Shown: positions 44,669-54,440 of the stretch, one piece after another
Layout: each line of letters begins with the position of its first letter
How positions within the stretch are numbered: the stretch's first letter is position 1
From: Bactrocera neohumeralis
Lineage: Eukaryota > Arthropoda > Insecta > Diptera > Tephritidae
NCBI RefSeq assembly: GCF_024586455.1
Contig: NC_065923.1
Span: 40,906,370 to 40,970,369, forward strand
Length of the DNA stretch: 64,000 nt
Reading direction: 5' to 3'
The notes under the pieces: generated by a model
Database searches by the model: none
Told to the model about the DNA's origin: nothing
The model's input: the letters and a program-made list of their open reading frames with translations, nothing else
Program-made: the position numbers and the translations under genes

Positions 44669-45331
44669 ATGCTTCAAATAGTAAGTGAATAAAGTAAAAT
44701 AGCTAAAAAGTAGCTATCACAATTTTTGATATCTTCAATGTGTTTTTTCAGCTACTGTCAACTTTGCTGTGCCTCCTTTTTACCACTCATGACACTGTCG
44801 TGGCAAGTTATATAGACGCACCACACGTTTTCAACGAAGCACCAAATGTTGCTGCATTTGCCACGCCCATACCATGTGACTCGCCGTCCTTGCAGGGTTA
44901 TGGCGCCGCTGCCTTCGCTAAGCCACTCGTTTTCGCTTCTTACCCTGTTGGTTATGCGCAAGTGCCACAGTACAACTACGCAGCGCCTGCGCCTCCGTTT
45001 GTGAAATATGCCGCTCAGCCACGCGTAAAAGTCACCGCCGGCTTGCCTGTAACCACCACATATACAACAGCTGTTGGCTTCGCAGCAGCAAGCGCCAAAT
45101 ATCGGTGCACCACTGGCATTTCCAGCTGCGCCCGCACCAGCCGCATTTGCGGCGCCAACTGCAGCTTATGGCGCAGCGGTGGCTTTTGCTGCGCCGTCAC
45201 CCTTCTTAGGTCCAGCGAGTTATGCCGCGCCCACAGTGTTTTCCGCAGGCTCCCATTTTAAGAAATTTCGCGCCCCTCTGCCGGTGGCAGGATACTCATA
45301 CGCCCAGGGTATACCGAACGCGGCGTGGTAG
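44669..45331 (+). CDS. Ala/Pro-rich secreted cuticle-like protein, frameshifted; join(44669..44680,44752..45331)
   Basis: Exon 1 (44669-44680) codes MLQI and ends at GTAAGT. The 71 bp intron ends in TTTTTTCAG and exon 2 starts at 44752 in phase 0. The product starts with a signal peptide (about residues 1-22, LLSTLLCLLFTTHDTVVA) and continues as a low-complexity Ala/Pro/Tyr protein (NYAAPAPPFVKYAAQPRVKV). Near 45075-45110 the Ala/Pro composition moves to the next frame (APLAFPAAPAPAAFAAPTAA to stop TAG at 45331), while the original frame turns Cys-rich and stops at 45261. A single-base insertion or two-base loss in the GCAGCAGCAAGCGCC region would explain it. It may be an assembly error, an allele or a young pseudogene. 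The polyA signal 46 bp after 45331 supports the downstream frame as the true C-terminus. It belongs among low-complexity cuticular proteins; no precise orthologue is recognised. Confidence 0.75.
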
Positions 45332-45376
45332 GAAAAGTGGGAATTACAAAGCTTAAGTGTAAATAATTTTTAGTGA

Positions 45377-45382
45377 AATAAA
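45377..45382 (+). terminator. Polyadenylation signal of the Ala/Pro-rich gene
   Basis: AATAAA lies 46 bp after the TAG at 45331, giving a very short 3' UTR. Confidence 0.65.
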
Positions 45383-46387
45383 TATGGTTTTTGAGAAATA
45401 TTGAGTGAATATTTTCTTGTTTCGTATAACTAAGACAAAATATTCGAAAATTTTGTAAAAATTTAGTCGACCATACAGTTATTGAGAGCGATTAAAACGG
45501 TTGCATTTTAAGTTATGCGTGCCTACAAGTGCCATTTGGGTTTGAAGGTCAGTGAAGATAACAAAAATTGTTCTTCTCTTTAATCATTTGTCTTCGTAAA
45601 AGCCATTTTTTATGACTAAAAGCCCTGTCAATGAAATTAACTTAATATTGACTTTATATATCTTCTTAATCCACATTTCTTGTGTTTATTTGAGCTAATC
45701 TTTAAATTGGCTTAAAACCGCAAACATTTATTTAATTTGCCAACAAATCCGAATTTTGCATTGATCAACAGTAATTTACAATGGCATTGCCGTCATCCTA
45801 GCCTCAGCAGATCAATTAGTAGTAAACAAAATCGTCAAATCCATAAAATGAACAAATAAACATAATTATAAATTGTTAAAAGCTTTTGAAAGACAATGCG
45901 ACTGCATATAATTGGACTTAGAGTGAGCGGTGAAGGGAAGTTAATTGGCAGCACAGAAGCGAGAAAAAACAATGTAAACGGCAAAAATGAGATGAGGGAA
46001 AAACAAAAAGAGTGTGTAAGTCAAAAACAGCTGATTTTATGGTGAGAAACGCTTCGACAGAAGACACGTCATTTCTTTATATGCAAATAAGCACATACAA
46101 CGGAGGTGAAATTGCATTAATTGATATATAGGCTTTGAGTCTGTCTTCTTCATGGTAACTGAGGCAAAGCTAACGAAGCCATATCTTTAATATTTTGGAA
46201 TTAAACAAAGCTAGAACAATTTTTTTTCTTTCCGACATAATTAAGTGCCAAAAAGCAGGGTTATATTGACATTTCGATTCCGAATAGCAGTTACTGAGAC
46301 AATCATCTGAATCCACTTTCCCAAGGGAGCCTATACGGGCAACAGAAATTCTAGGAACCGGTGCTGTCAAAAGCAAAACAAATAAGA
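45383..46387. other. Intergenic, no gene seen
   Basis: Unique AT-rich spacer, possibly regulatory. No repeat or gene is supported. Confidence 0.4.
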
Positions 46388-47355
46388 AACAAGTAAGGAA
46401 GGGCTAAGTTCGGGTGTCACCGAACATTTTATACTCTCGCATGATATAGTGATAATCGAGATTTCATTATCCGTCATTTACATATTTTTCAAATACCGTA
46501 TTTGTGTAAAGTTTTATTCCGCTATCATCATTGGTTCCTAATGTATATATTATACAGAAAAGGCATCAGATGGAATTCAAAATAGCGTTATATTGGAAGA
46601 AGGCGTGGTTGTGAACCGATTTCACCCATATTTCGTACATGTCATCAGGGTGCTAAGAAAATAACAATTTTTAAAAAAGGCCTGGGTGCAGCTGCCTTCT
46701 GCAATTTCTTCCGTAAAATGTAGTGTTTCTGACGATTTTTGTTAGTCGGTTAACGCACTCTAAGTGATTTTCAACATAACCTTTGTATGGGAGGTGGGCG
46801 TAGTTATTATCCGATTTCTTCCATTTTTGAACTGTATATGGAAATGCCTGAAGAAAACGACTCTATAGAGTTTGGTTGACATAGCTATAGTAGTTTCCGA
46901 GATATGTACAAAAAACTTTGTAGGGGGCGGGGCCACGCCTACTTTTCCAAAAAAATTGCGTACAAATATGCCCCTCCTTAATGCGATCCTTTGTGCCAAA
47001 TTTCACTTTAATATCTTTATTTATGGCTTAGTTATGACACTTTATAGGTTTTCGGTTTCCGCCATTTTATGGGCGTGGCAGAGGGCCGATTTTGCCCATC
47101 TTCGAACTTAACCTTCTTATGAGCCAAGGAATACTTGTACCAAGTTTCATTATGATATCTCAATTTTTACTCAAGTTACAGCTTGCACGGACGGACGACG
47201 ACGGACGGACAGACAGACATCTGGATTTCGACTCTACTCGTCACCCTGATCACTTTGGTGTACATAACCCTATATCTGACTCTTTTAGTTTTAGGACTTA
47301 CAAACAACCGTTATGTGAACAAAACAACAACATTGTGTTGCGAGAGTATAAAAAA
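46388..47355 (+). repeat. Helentron-like repeat 'R2', copy 3
   Basis: Very similar to 36238-37311, with the same start ('caagtaaggaagggctaag') and end ('gttgcgagagtataaaaa'), but a block of about 95 bp present in copy 1 around 36510-36605 is deleted at 46660. The GACGGACA core is at 47189-47214. The terminal hairpin is slightly altered (CAACATTGTGTTG). Confidence 0.75.
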
Positions 47356-47514
47356 GTGGAAAGCTTATACTCGTAATACCCTTCACAAATACAAAATATA
47401 TCATAGAAGATCTAGATTTTGATCAGTCAGCGGCTATATGCTATGTTGGCCCGTAGCCCGTATGCTACGATATTAAGAATGTGATTGCGCTTTTTTGGTA
47501 GAACGTTGCTGATT

Positions 47515-48415
47515 AGTAGGCTTCTAGATCACTTCTTTTTAAACGTGTTTGATGTTCGCGCAGTTTAGAAATATATGTATGTATCTCATTCTGTTGTCCT
47601 CTATTTCCTTCCTTACCATAGGAATATCAAGTTATTTATGAATGTTTTCATTACGCATGTTGCACCCGTGATTGTTCTAAGCATTTTAGATTGGAACCTT
47701 TGTATTATATCAATGTTGGTTGCACAGGTCGTACCCCACAGTTGAGTGTCATACATCCAAATCGGTTTTATTATTGCATTTTATAACAGGACTTTGTTGT
47801 CTAGGTTAAGTTTGGAATTTTTGTTTAAAAACCAATTTAAATTTGCTGCTCTTAATTTCAAGGCAGTTATTTTACTCGCTATATATTTTCGCCAAGTGAT
47901 CCTTCGATCCTGGTGAATCCCAAGATAAGTTACTTCATTCGCTTGGAGTACTAGGATATTATTTATTTTATCTGTCCGACATGTGTCTGGTCTTAGAGAG
48001 AATGTAACAGGCTTACATTTCTGCTCATTAGTATTTATACGCCAGTTGGCTAGCCATTCTTCGACAAAAGTTAAGTGCTGATCTAATACTCTACGGCTTA
48101 CTAGAGCTGTGTCATCCGCGAAAGTGGATGTCAATACGTTAATAGCTGTTGGAATGTCTGCTGTATATATTATGTACAGAGTTAGGCCTAGCACACTACC
48201 CTGAGGTACATCAGCCCTTAATGCTCGTTCTTCTAATATGAATTCTGCTACTTTACCTGTAAATTTCCTTTTTCTTAAATATGTCTCCAAAGTTTCATAG
48301 AATTTGTAAGGTAAAATGTTTTTGATTTTCCCTAAAAGGCCTTCATGCTAGACCTTATCGAACGCCTGAGCTACATCTAGAAAAATAGCTGAACAGCTCA
48401 AATGTACGTATGAAA
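47515..48415 (-). mobile_element. Jockey-clade RT remnant (FADD, one in-frame TAG)
   Basis: The minus-strand frame from about 48385 reads AIFLDVAQAFDKV, then a TAG where Trp is expected, then HEGLLGKIKNILPYKFYETL. From 48290 it is open for 169 codons: ALRADVPQGSVLGLTLYIIY (PQGSVLGP-type block), TSTFADDTALVSR (catalytic FADD intact), EWLANWRINTNEQKC, and VTYLGIHQDRRITWRKYI. After a frame loss near 47780, KPIWMYDTQLWGTTCATNID follows down to 47600. No endonuclease or ORF1 is visible. Confidence 0.88.
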
Positions 48416-48469
48416 ATCTATAGCAATGTTTGTGCAGCGCAAATGTAAAATGTAGTAGTATTGAGGCGT

Positions 48470-48890
48470 GCGCACCACTGATCTAAAGTGAAAAATGTGT
48501 GTTTTAGTTAAAACCATAACTTGTAATTTGGATGAAAAAGTGAAAATTTCCCGAATATTTTTTTCAAAAAGTTTTTATTGAAAAAAATTCTTCTTCCAAG
48601 CCTTTGGGAATTGTTTCTCAAATACCTGTAAAAAATTTCATGAAGATCGGTTGAGTAGTTCTCGAGAAATCCTTTTAACCGACTTCAAAACACATTTTCG
48701 AGAAAAACGTGTTTAAAGACAGCGTACTTAGTCTAGCTAGCCTCGAGCGCACAAGTTTTCAAGGCTGTATCTCCGAAACCATTACTCTGATCAACTTGAA
48801 AATTTGGTAAAATATTCTTGACGTTTTGTAGAATTTAATAAGACAATAACTTTTTGAAACCCGTAAATTCATGTAATTCCTTAATTTCCA
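48470..48890 (+). repeat. Dispersed non-coding repeat 'R1', copy C
   Basis: Starts inside the family at 'tgatctaaagtgaaaaatgtg' and is collinear with the others: 'catgaagatcggttgagtag', 'gagaaaaacgtgtttaaagac', 'caaggctgtatctccgaaac', 'tgatcaacttgaaaattt', ending 'acccgtaaattcatgtaatt'. The first ~25 bp of the family are missing. Confidence 0.8.
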
Positions 48891-49089
48891 ACAATTTGTT
48901 ATGTTGTTTTTGAGTATTTTCATATTTCTTTTGCCAAGTCTCGATTATTAACAAAAACAAATAACGCTTCACCGCATTAGGGTCTATTGCCAGCCGAGGA
49001 GGGCACATTTCACAAAACGACGTGCTTAGTTCAAGTGTTATGTTGGTTTAACTCTCTCTAAGGCAAGAAAGCCCGTTAACTTCAGGCGC

Positions 49090-49560
49090 ACCGAAAGCTG
49101 CAGGGTTTCTTATAACACAACAGGATAAAAAGATCTTTGTCTTAATTTTTTCGGTCAGTTTGCCTAGCAGCCATTTGCTAAGCTACTCCAATCTAAAAAA
49201 ATTGTTTAAGGATTGTACCGTTGAATGTTAAATTATTCTGTAATCTGTGTCAAATTTCGTTAAGATATCTCGTCAAATAGGAAAGTTTTTCGTACATGGA
49301 CTTAATCCCGATCATTCAATTTGTATGGCAGCTATAGGCTAGGCTGGTCCGATATCGACGGTCTCGGCAAATATCCGACCGTTATCTCAGAAACAGAGAT
49401 ACTTGTTATATAATCAGACAGACGAACCCGGCTAAATCGACTCTCATCATTAATCTAATCATTTATATTTATATATTTTATAGGGTCTCAGACTTTTCTT
49501 CTGGGTGTAACAAACTTCCTGGCAAACTTAATATACACTATTCACTGTATAAAAATAAAT
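49090..49560 (-). repeat. GTCY/DINE-1-like repeat
   Basis: The minus strand follows the 20165 copy from its first block: 'tatattaagtttgccaggaa', 'gtttgttacacccagaagaa', 'gagaccctataaaatatata', 'gagtcgatttagccgggttc', a reduced GTCTGTCTG core at 49421-49430, a blurred middle, and the 'atacaaattgaatgatcggg' block. Confidence 0.65.
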
Positions 49561-49933
49561 ATCACTGCTTATGTACATGTCATTTGTCACCACAATTTTT
49601 GAACTGATTCCATAAATCGGAAAGCCGGTGAATAAATCTGAACAAACATAAGTGCCTCAGAGCTTCATTCACATGGAAGAAGCAAGACTTTTTGATATCG
49701 GAGACAGTTTGATTTTTATCACTACTATAACTTTTGAGTCTGCTACATTTAATCGGAATTAATTTTATTTTATTCGAGTAAAAACAAAATAAGACTTATT
49801 TATAAATAATCAATAACTGCGTAATGAAAAAAAAAACTGCAGCTCAACCAGCAGAAGATTATTTTTTTTACGCATGTATATTTGATTTATCCGAGCGGGT
49901 ATTAGTGTTTGGTCTCTTATGACTATTATAGCC
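49561..49933. other. Intergenic, no gene seen
   Basis: AT-rich spacer between a GTCY repeat and a MITE. No supported feature. Confidence 0.4.
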
Positions 49934-50401
49934 TTGACAGACGGCAGCGTTAATCCGGATTAACGGCATGATTAATCAGATCCAAATTTGTAAGTGACAG
50001 ACGGCAGCTATGAGAGTTTTTAAGTCTCGTAAACAGCTGATTGTCATTTTTATAATATTTTCAATGAAGATGAATAGAAAAGATAAACATTGCGGTTGTT
50101 AGCCGACCAAGTTTTAGGAAACCATTTTATATTACAAAAACGCGTTATTTTTAAAACTGCATCATATCATAAAATTTCTTGTTTTATTATTGAAAATTTG
50201 AAAAACAGCTGTGAATGTTGCTTGTTTTTCATTCACAATAGATTAAAATTGGCATTTTTTAACAATGTTGCCAACGAAAATTCAGCTAACTCTCTAAAAT
50301 TTTGAGGATTAAAAGGGAGTTAGCAACGGAGTTATCTTCACTAACTCTTGAATTAATTCAGATTAATGCAGTTAATCCGGATTAATGCTGCCATCTGTCA
50401 A
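49934..50401. mobile_element. MITE-like element with ~48 bp terminal inverted repeats
   Basis: 468 bp. The left terminus TTGACAGACGGCAGCGTTAA and following 'tccggattaacggcatgatt' are matched, inverted, by the right terminus (TTGACAGATGGCAGCATTAA, then 'tccggattaactgcattaat' on the minus strand). The first TIR motif TGACAGACGGCAGC is repeated directly about 60 bp inside the left end (near 49996). No transposase is encoded, so this is a non-autonomous DNA element. Target duplication is not evident and the superfamily is unknown. Confidence 0.8.
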
Positions 50402-51640
50402 TGTTATTGTAAAGCGTTGACAGTTAAAAGAGGTGACTAACGCATTGATTAAATTTTGCTGCATTCCCCGTTGGCCAGCTGGCTTTATGCCTGCGATTTG
50501 TTACAACTGGTCTGTTGCAATTATATGCATATAGTTTAGAAATCCAGCTGTCACTTCACGAATCTGACGAAGCTGTTTTCTGTAGCCAAACAACCGGGAT
50601 TGCGTGTTACCACCCGTGCAGTAGTGTGAACCAATCGATGGATGCCAGTTTGATTAGATATGCAAATTTGAGTAAACTTCAAAATCTTCGTTCCGTGCTT
50701 ACTAGCCGTTGTAGTTTTTCTTGTTCGTTTCGCACGACACTGAGCGAAGCTGACGCAGCAACTATTCAAATTGATTGGCTTGGAAAAAAAGTTGTCTTAG
50801 GTCTTGTGACATTTTTTCCTGCTCTTCGCGTTGCTTTTGTTGTTGCGGTTAAACAAATTTTCTCGAAATTCTTCTGCTCATTCTTCAACGAGTTTAAGCC
50901 AAGCCATTTGTTTTTGTTTTTGTTTGATAATTATCATTTTTGAAGCGATCGCGTTGAGCAGCCGACGTTCGGCCACAATTGACCGTGATAAGTGAATTCG
51001 TTAGGCATCATTTGTGCGCAGCAGCAACAACAAATGCCAGAGACATAAATATTAACTCTACTTTAGATATTTACTTCGAGTGCATTCGATATAACAATTT
51101 TGTATGCTGAGCCACAACGCCAACAATGCCAGCCGTACTCGCGTTTATATGTATTTGTACATTTCTGTGCGTATTTATGGTCATTTGGGCTTTTGTTTTT
51201 GTGCGGCGGCACTCATGCACATATAATTATCAGAAAATTCAAATTAGAGTAATCAAAATAGAAGCACGCTTTTACCTTACCACGTAGCGGTTGAGTGGAA
51301 GTATTTATGATCGCACACAGATACACATGCGATTATATGTTTTCTGCGAAGACCCATTTGTAACGACGCTGTGCTTTTAACCCTTGTGTGTTACGCTTGC
51401 CTAAGCCCATTTTTTGTTCATAAAAGTTGTACTTGAGCTATGCATTTTACAAAATTATAAGCGTCCCAAGTTTGGTTTATAGAGGAGAAATCCAATTTGG
51501 CCGTGGATGTTAAGACTTATAATCTAAAAAAAGGATTAATGGATGTCTAACTGTTCGAACAAGTATTAAAATGCTTTTCGAAAATAGTAGTTTCGTTTCG
51601 AATTGATTTAAAACTTAAAAAAAGTGCCATCCAAAAAGTG
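50402..51640. other. Non-repetitive, relatively GC-balanced region; no gene called
   Basis: 50440-51060 is less AT-rich than its surroundings and contains a perfect octamer ATGCAAAT (50659-50666) and several short palindromes. The 142-codon open frame at 50515-50943 begins with TTG, has no domain and ends in Phe/Leu-rich sequence, so I do not call it. The region could be regulatory or contain a non-coding exon. Confidence 0.35.
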
Positions 51641-51645
51641 CCATG

Positions 51646-52190
51646 CCTCTCACTATCAATATTGAGGAAGTTGCGTTGATAACGAGCTTTCAAAAAATTA
51701 CTCTTGCATTTACGAATTCTATGAAACCAATTTTCGAGTACTTTTTTCACTACAGGGTGCGGCAGGATAACTTCTTACAGGATCATCTAAAGTGAAAAAT
51801 ATGTGTTTTAGTTAAAACCATAACTTGAAACTTGGACGAAAAAGTGAAAATTTCCCGATTTTTTTTTTTTTAAGTTGTAATTGAATAAAATCCTTCTTCC
51901 CAGTCTTTAGGAATGGTTCTCAAATACCTGCAAAAAATTTCATGAAGATCGGTTGAGTAGTTCTAGAGAAATCCTTTTAGCCGGCTTCAAAAACACATTT
52001 TCGAGAAAAACTTGTTTAAAGACGGCGTACTTAGTCTAGTCCTCTCACTATCAATATTGAGGAAGTTGCGTTGAAAACGAGCTCTCAAATTAAGCGGCAC
52101 ATCTAATGTGAAATTTCGAAAAAATGACTTTTGCATTTACGAATTCTATGAAACCAATTTTCGAGTAATTTTTTCACTAAATTAAATCTT
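51646..52190. repeat. 395 bp direct duplication enclosing an R1 copy
   Basis: The sequence 'cctctcactatcaatattga', 'ggaagttgcgttga', and then 'gcatttacgaattctatgaa', 'accaattttcgagta' occurs at 51646-51754 and again at 52041-52186. Between them lies R1 copy D. The second copy retains about 33 bp ('aagcggcacatctaatgtga' and neighbours) missing from the first. Confidence 0.8.
51760..52040 (+). repeat. Dispersed non-coding repeat 'R1', copy D (truncated)
   Basis: Begins 'gtgcggcaggataacttctt', 'acaggatcatctaaagtgaa' and follows the family to 'gacggcgtacttagtctag', where it stops and the flanking duplication resumes. The last ~150 bp of the family are absent. Confidence 0.8.
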
Positions 52191-52239
52191 ATGTCATGAA
52201 TAGCACGTAGAATATTAACTTCTAAAGCTTTAAGAAAGC

Positions 52240-52965
52240 CTGGTTTACTGCTAAAGACCAATGATTTCAAATAAGCCTACAAGTAGTAGTCCAATGGTGT
52301 TAAGTCAAAACTTCTTTGAGCCGTTCAGTGTCAAAATTTCTTGAAACAATCGAATCTCCAACCTTTTCTTGAAATAGTTCGGTTTTTGCACGTGTTGTGT
52401 GGCACGTAGCTCCGTCTTGTTGTAACCAGATGTTGTCAAGATCAACTGCTTTCCATAAAAAATGACAGTAGTGATGTTTCACACAATAAAGTCACACCAA
52501 ACTGACACCAGAGCAAAAACCACACCAAACTGACAGCTAAAGCGAATTTAATAGTTGTTCATGAATAATTTTTGGGCTTTCTTCACACCAGATTTGACAG
52601 TTGTGTTTATTTACCGCACCACTCAGATGAAAGTGAGCTTCATTGGAGAAAATGATTTTTTTTTTTAAATTGTTATCGTTTTCAAGTTGTTCAAAGGCAA
52701 AGAGAGTAAATTCACGGCATTTAAGATGGACCAATGGCTACAGTCCTTGAGCGCGAACAATTTTATATGAATGCAAGCGCAAATCCTTTCTCAAAATTCG
52801 CCAGGCTGTGGTTTGAGGCGGTCCCAATTCGTGAAAATGCCTTGAAATCGGCAAATTGCGGCCTTCAGCAATACCTCCCTGAACGGCAGCAACATTTTTA
52901 CTACTTCAAGCGGTTTTTCGTTTTATTGGCACTTGAACATTATGTACATATCTTGGCAGGTCAAA
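52240..52965 (-). mobile_element. DD41D Tc1/mariner transposase remnant, another subfamily
   Basis: On the minus strand: an HTH region with an ILRKDLRLHSYKIVRAQ-like sequence (about 52800-52745), QLENDNNLKKKIIFSNEAHF, in which Asn replaces the first catalytic Asp (about 52650), VNKHNCQIW, LDNIWLQQDGATCHTTRAKT (second Asp, about 52430), VSRNFDTE, and in another frame DLTPLDYYL followed by TAG instead of Trp (about 52290). Spacing between second and third Asp is about 41. There are several frameshifts and no terminal repeats. Confidence 0.8.
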
Positions 52966-53278
52966 AACAACCAAAACATTATAACATTAACATTTTTAAA
53001 CACCGCCGTTTGTCATTTTTTTACTTTCTTTTCGACCGTAGGTCATTGTATAGACAATATCTTCTAGTCGACGTTTTTTATTTAGGTTCATCCACGCAAA
53101 AGGCCGAAATCATTAAAACAGTAGACGATCTTGATATAGAACCGCCCAAGATCACGTGTAACTCAAAATTCTCAAAAATTTAATTTTTTTTAGCTGTCAG
53201 ACTAGATCTTACCTATTTTCCACAAATAGTTTTATGTTGTTTATGGCCGTCCAAATACCTTTCCTTCTTGTGTTTCTT
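52966..53278. other. Intergenic, no gene seen
   Basis: The + strand open frame 52734-53183 runs from the transposon remnant into this spacer and has no domain. Nothing else is supported. Confidence 0.4.
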
Positions 53279-53280
53279 AT

Positions 53281-53826
53281 GTCCGGTTTCATAGTCCATA
53301 CTTAAGTTGTGCTTAAGATAAAACAAGAAAATATTGTTTTACAGTTCATACTTGAGTTATGCTTAAGTACTTAAAATGGGAGAGTTAAACAGTGCTTAAG
53401 TAACAGCTGATTTTTGTTTTGACTTGTTTTGAATTTTCAGTTATTTGCCAAAAGAAGAATAATAAGAAATAAGAAATTATTTTTCGTGAAAAAATATAGA
53501 ATCGGATTGGGATTTCCACCAGTTCCAATAGGTGCTCCGACTCACTAGCGGTGAAATTCAGGGTTCTTTTGTTGTTTTCATACATTTTAGATATAACTTT
53601 CCTCGAAAATTTATGTATTGTCTGTTATTATTTAAATATTTCAAACATATTTTTATGGATGACATTTGTAAAACATATGTTGCCCATAACGTTGCCATAT
53701 ATCATAATAAAAATTTTTAGAAATTAAACATTGACTGTGAAACGCAATTGACTACTCAGTCTGCAAAAATGCTTAGCTAAGATTTTATTTGGGCACAACT
53801 TAAGTATGAACTGTGAAACCGGGCAC
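53281..53826. mobile_element. MITE-like element with ~40 bp terminal inverted repeats
   Basis: About 546 bp. The left end 'ggtttcatagtccatactta', 'agttgtgc' is mirrored at the right end by 'gcacaacttaagtatgaact', 'gtgaaacc', with an outer CCGG/CCGG(G) at each end. Internal copies of the 'ttcatacttgagttatgctt' motif lie near 53345-53370. No transposase coding. Flanks TTAT/TAAT could be remains of a short AT target duplication. Confidence 0.75.
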
Positions 53827-54105
53827 TAATAATCTTTTATATATTTTCCTTAAATTAAATGTTTCATTTCCATACTCATATTCATATTCATTGTTATAAT
53901 ATAAAATATGTACTATTTGCATTCAATTGAAGACTTTATTTAGCATAGTTAGAATGATCTCAAAATGATTGGCGAAAAAACTAGAAGAGTCAATGTTTAC
54001 AAGCTACAAGTAGACAGGCACAAGTAGTTAGAACTTGATACCAGGTCCAAACCATAATATGCATGCATAAAAACGTCAAAATCAAACCCGAAGCTTCAAG
54101 CGAAC
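53827..54105. other. Intergenic, no gene seen
   Basis: AT-rich, with a short 'catactcatattcatattca' patch. No supported feature. Confidence 0.4.
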
Positions 54106-54109
54106 CATT

Positions 54110-54440
54110 ATTTATGTATTTATGTGGCCCGGTGTTGTGCTGACGGAACATAATTCTCCTTGGTCCAAGCTGGCCGCTTTTAGACGATTGCTTTATTCAA
54201 ACGGTTCAATTGTAAACAGCATGCGATTTAAGAGTTTGGCATTCCGTAAGGGAGGAGCTGACTGTAGGGGATTCTTAATATTAATCTCACCAAACTCATA
54301 TCAAAACCATCTTTACCGTCGACCGTTTAGTACATCTTATCGCAAGTGACCACTTTTCATCAAAATTAATCATCCCTCTGGAATGGATAGATTTTGTTGT
54401 GCTTAAGCAGCGATTAGCTGTTGGAAATGCGGTCAAATAG
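54110..54440 (-). mobile_element. Mauritiana-like mariner fragment
   Basis: On the minus strand: a GMINFDEKW-like remnant of the GDEKW block (about 54380-54350), then a CQTLKSHAVYN-like block (54250-54215), QLNRLNKAIV and, after a stop, KRPAWTKENYV (54210-54150). This is the order seen in mauritiana-type mariners between the first and second catalytic Asp. Short and heavily decayed. Confidence 0.5.

Noticed and set aside
50515..50943. 142-codon open frame, + strand
   Set aside because: Starts at TTG, has no domain, mixed Cys/Phe content and no splice or promoter context.
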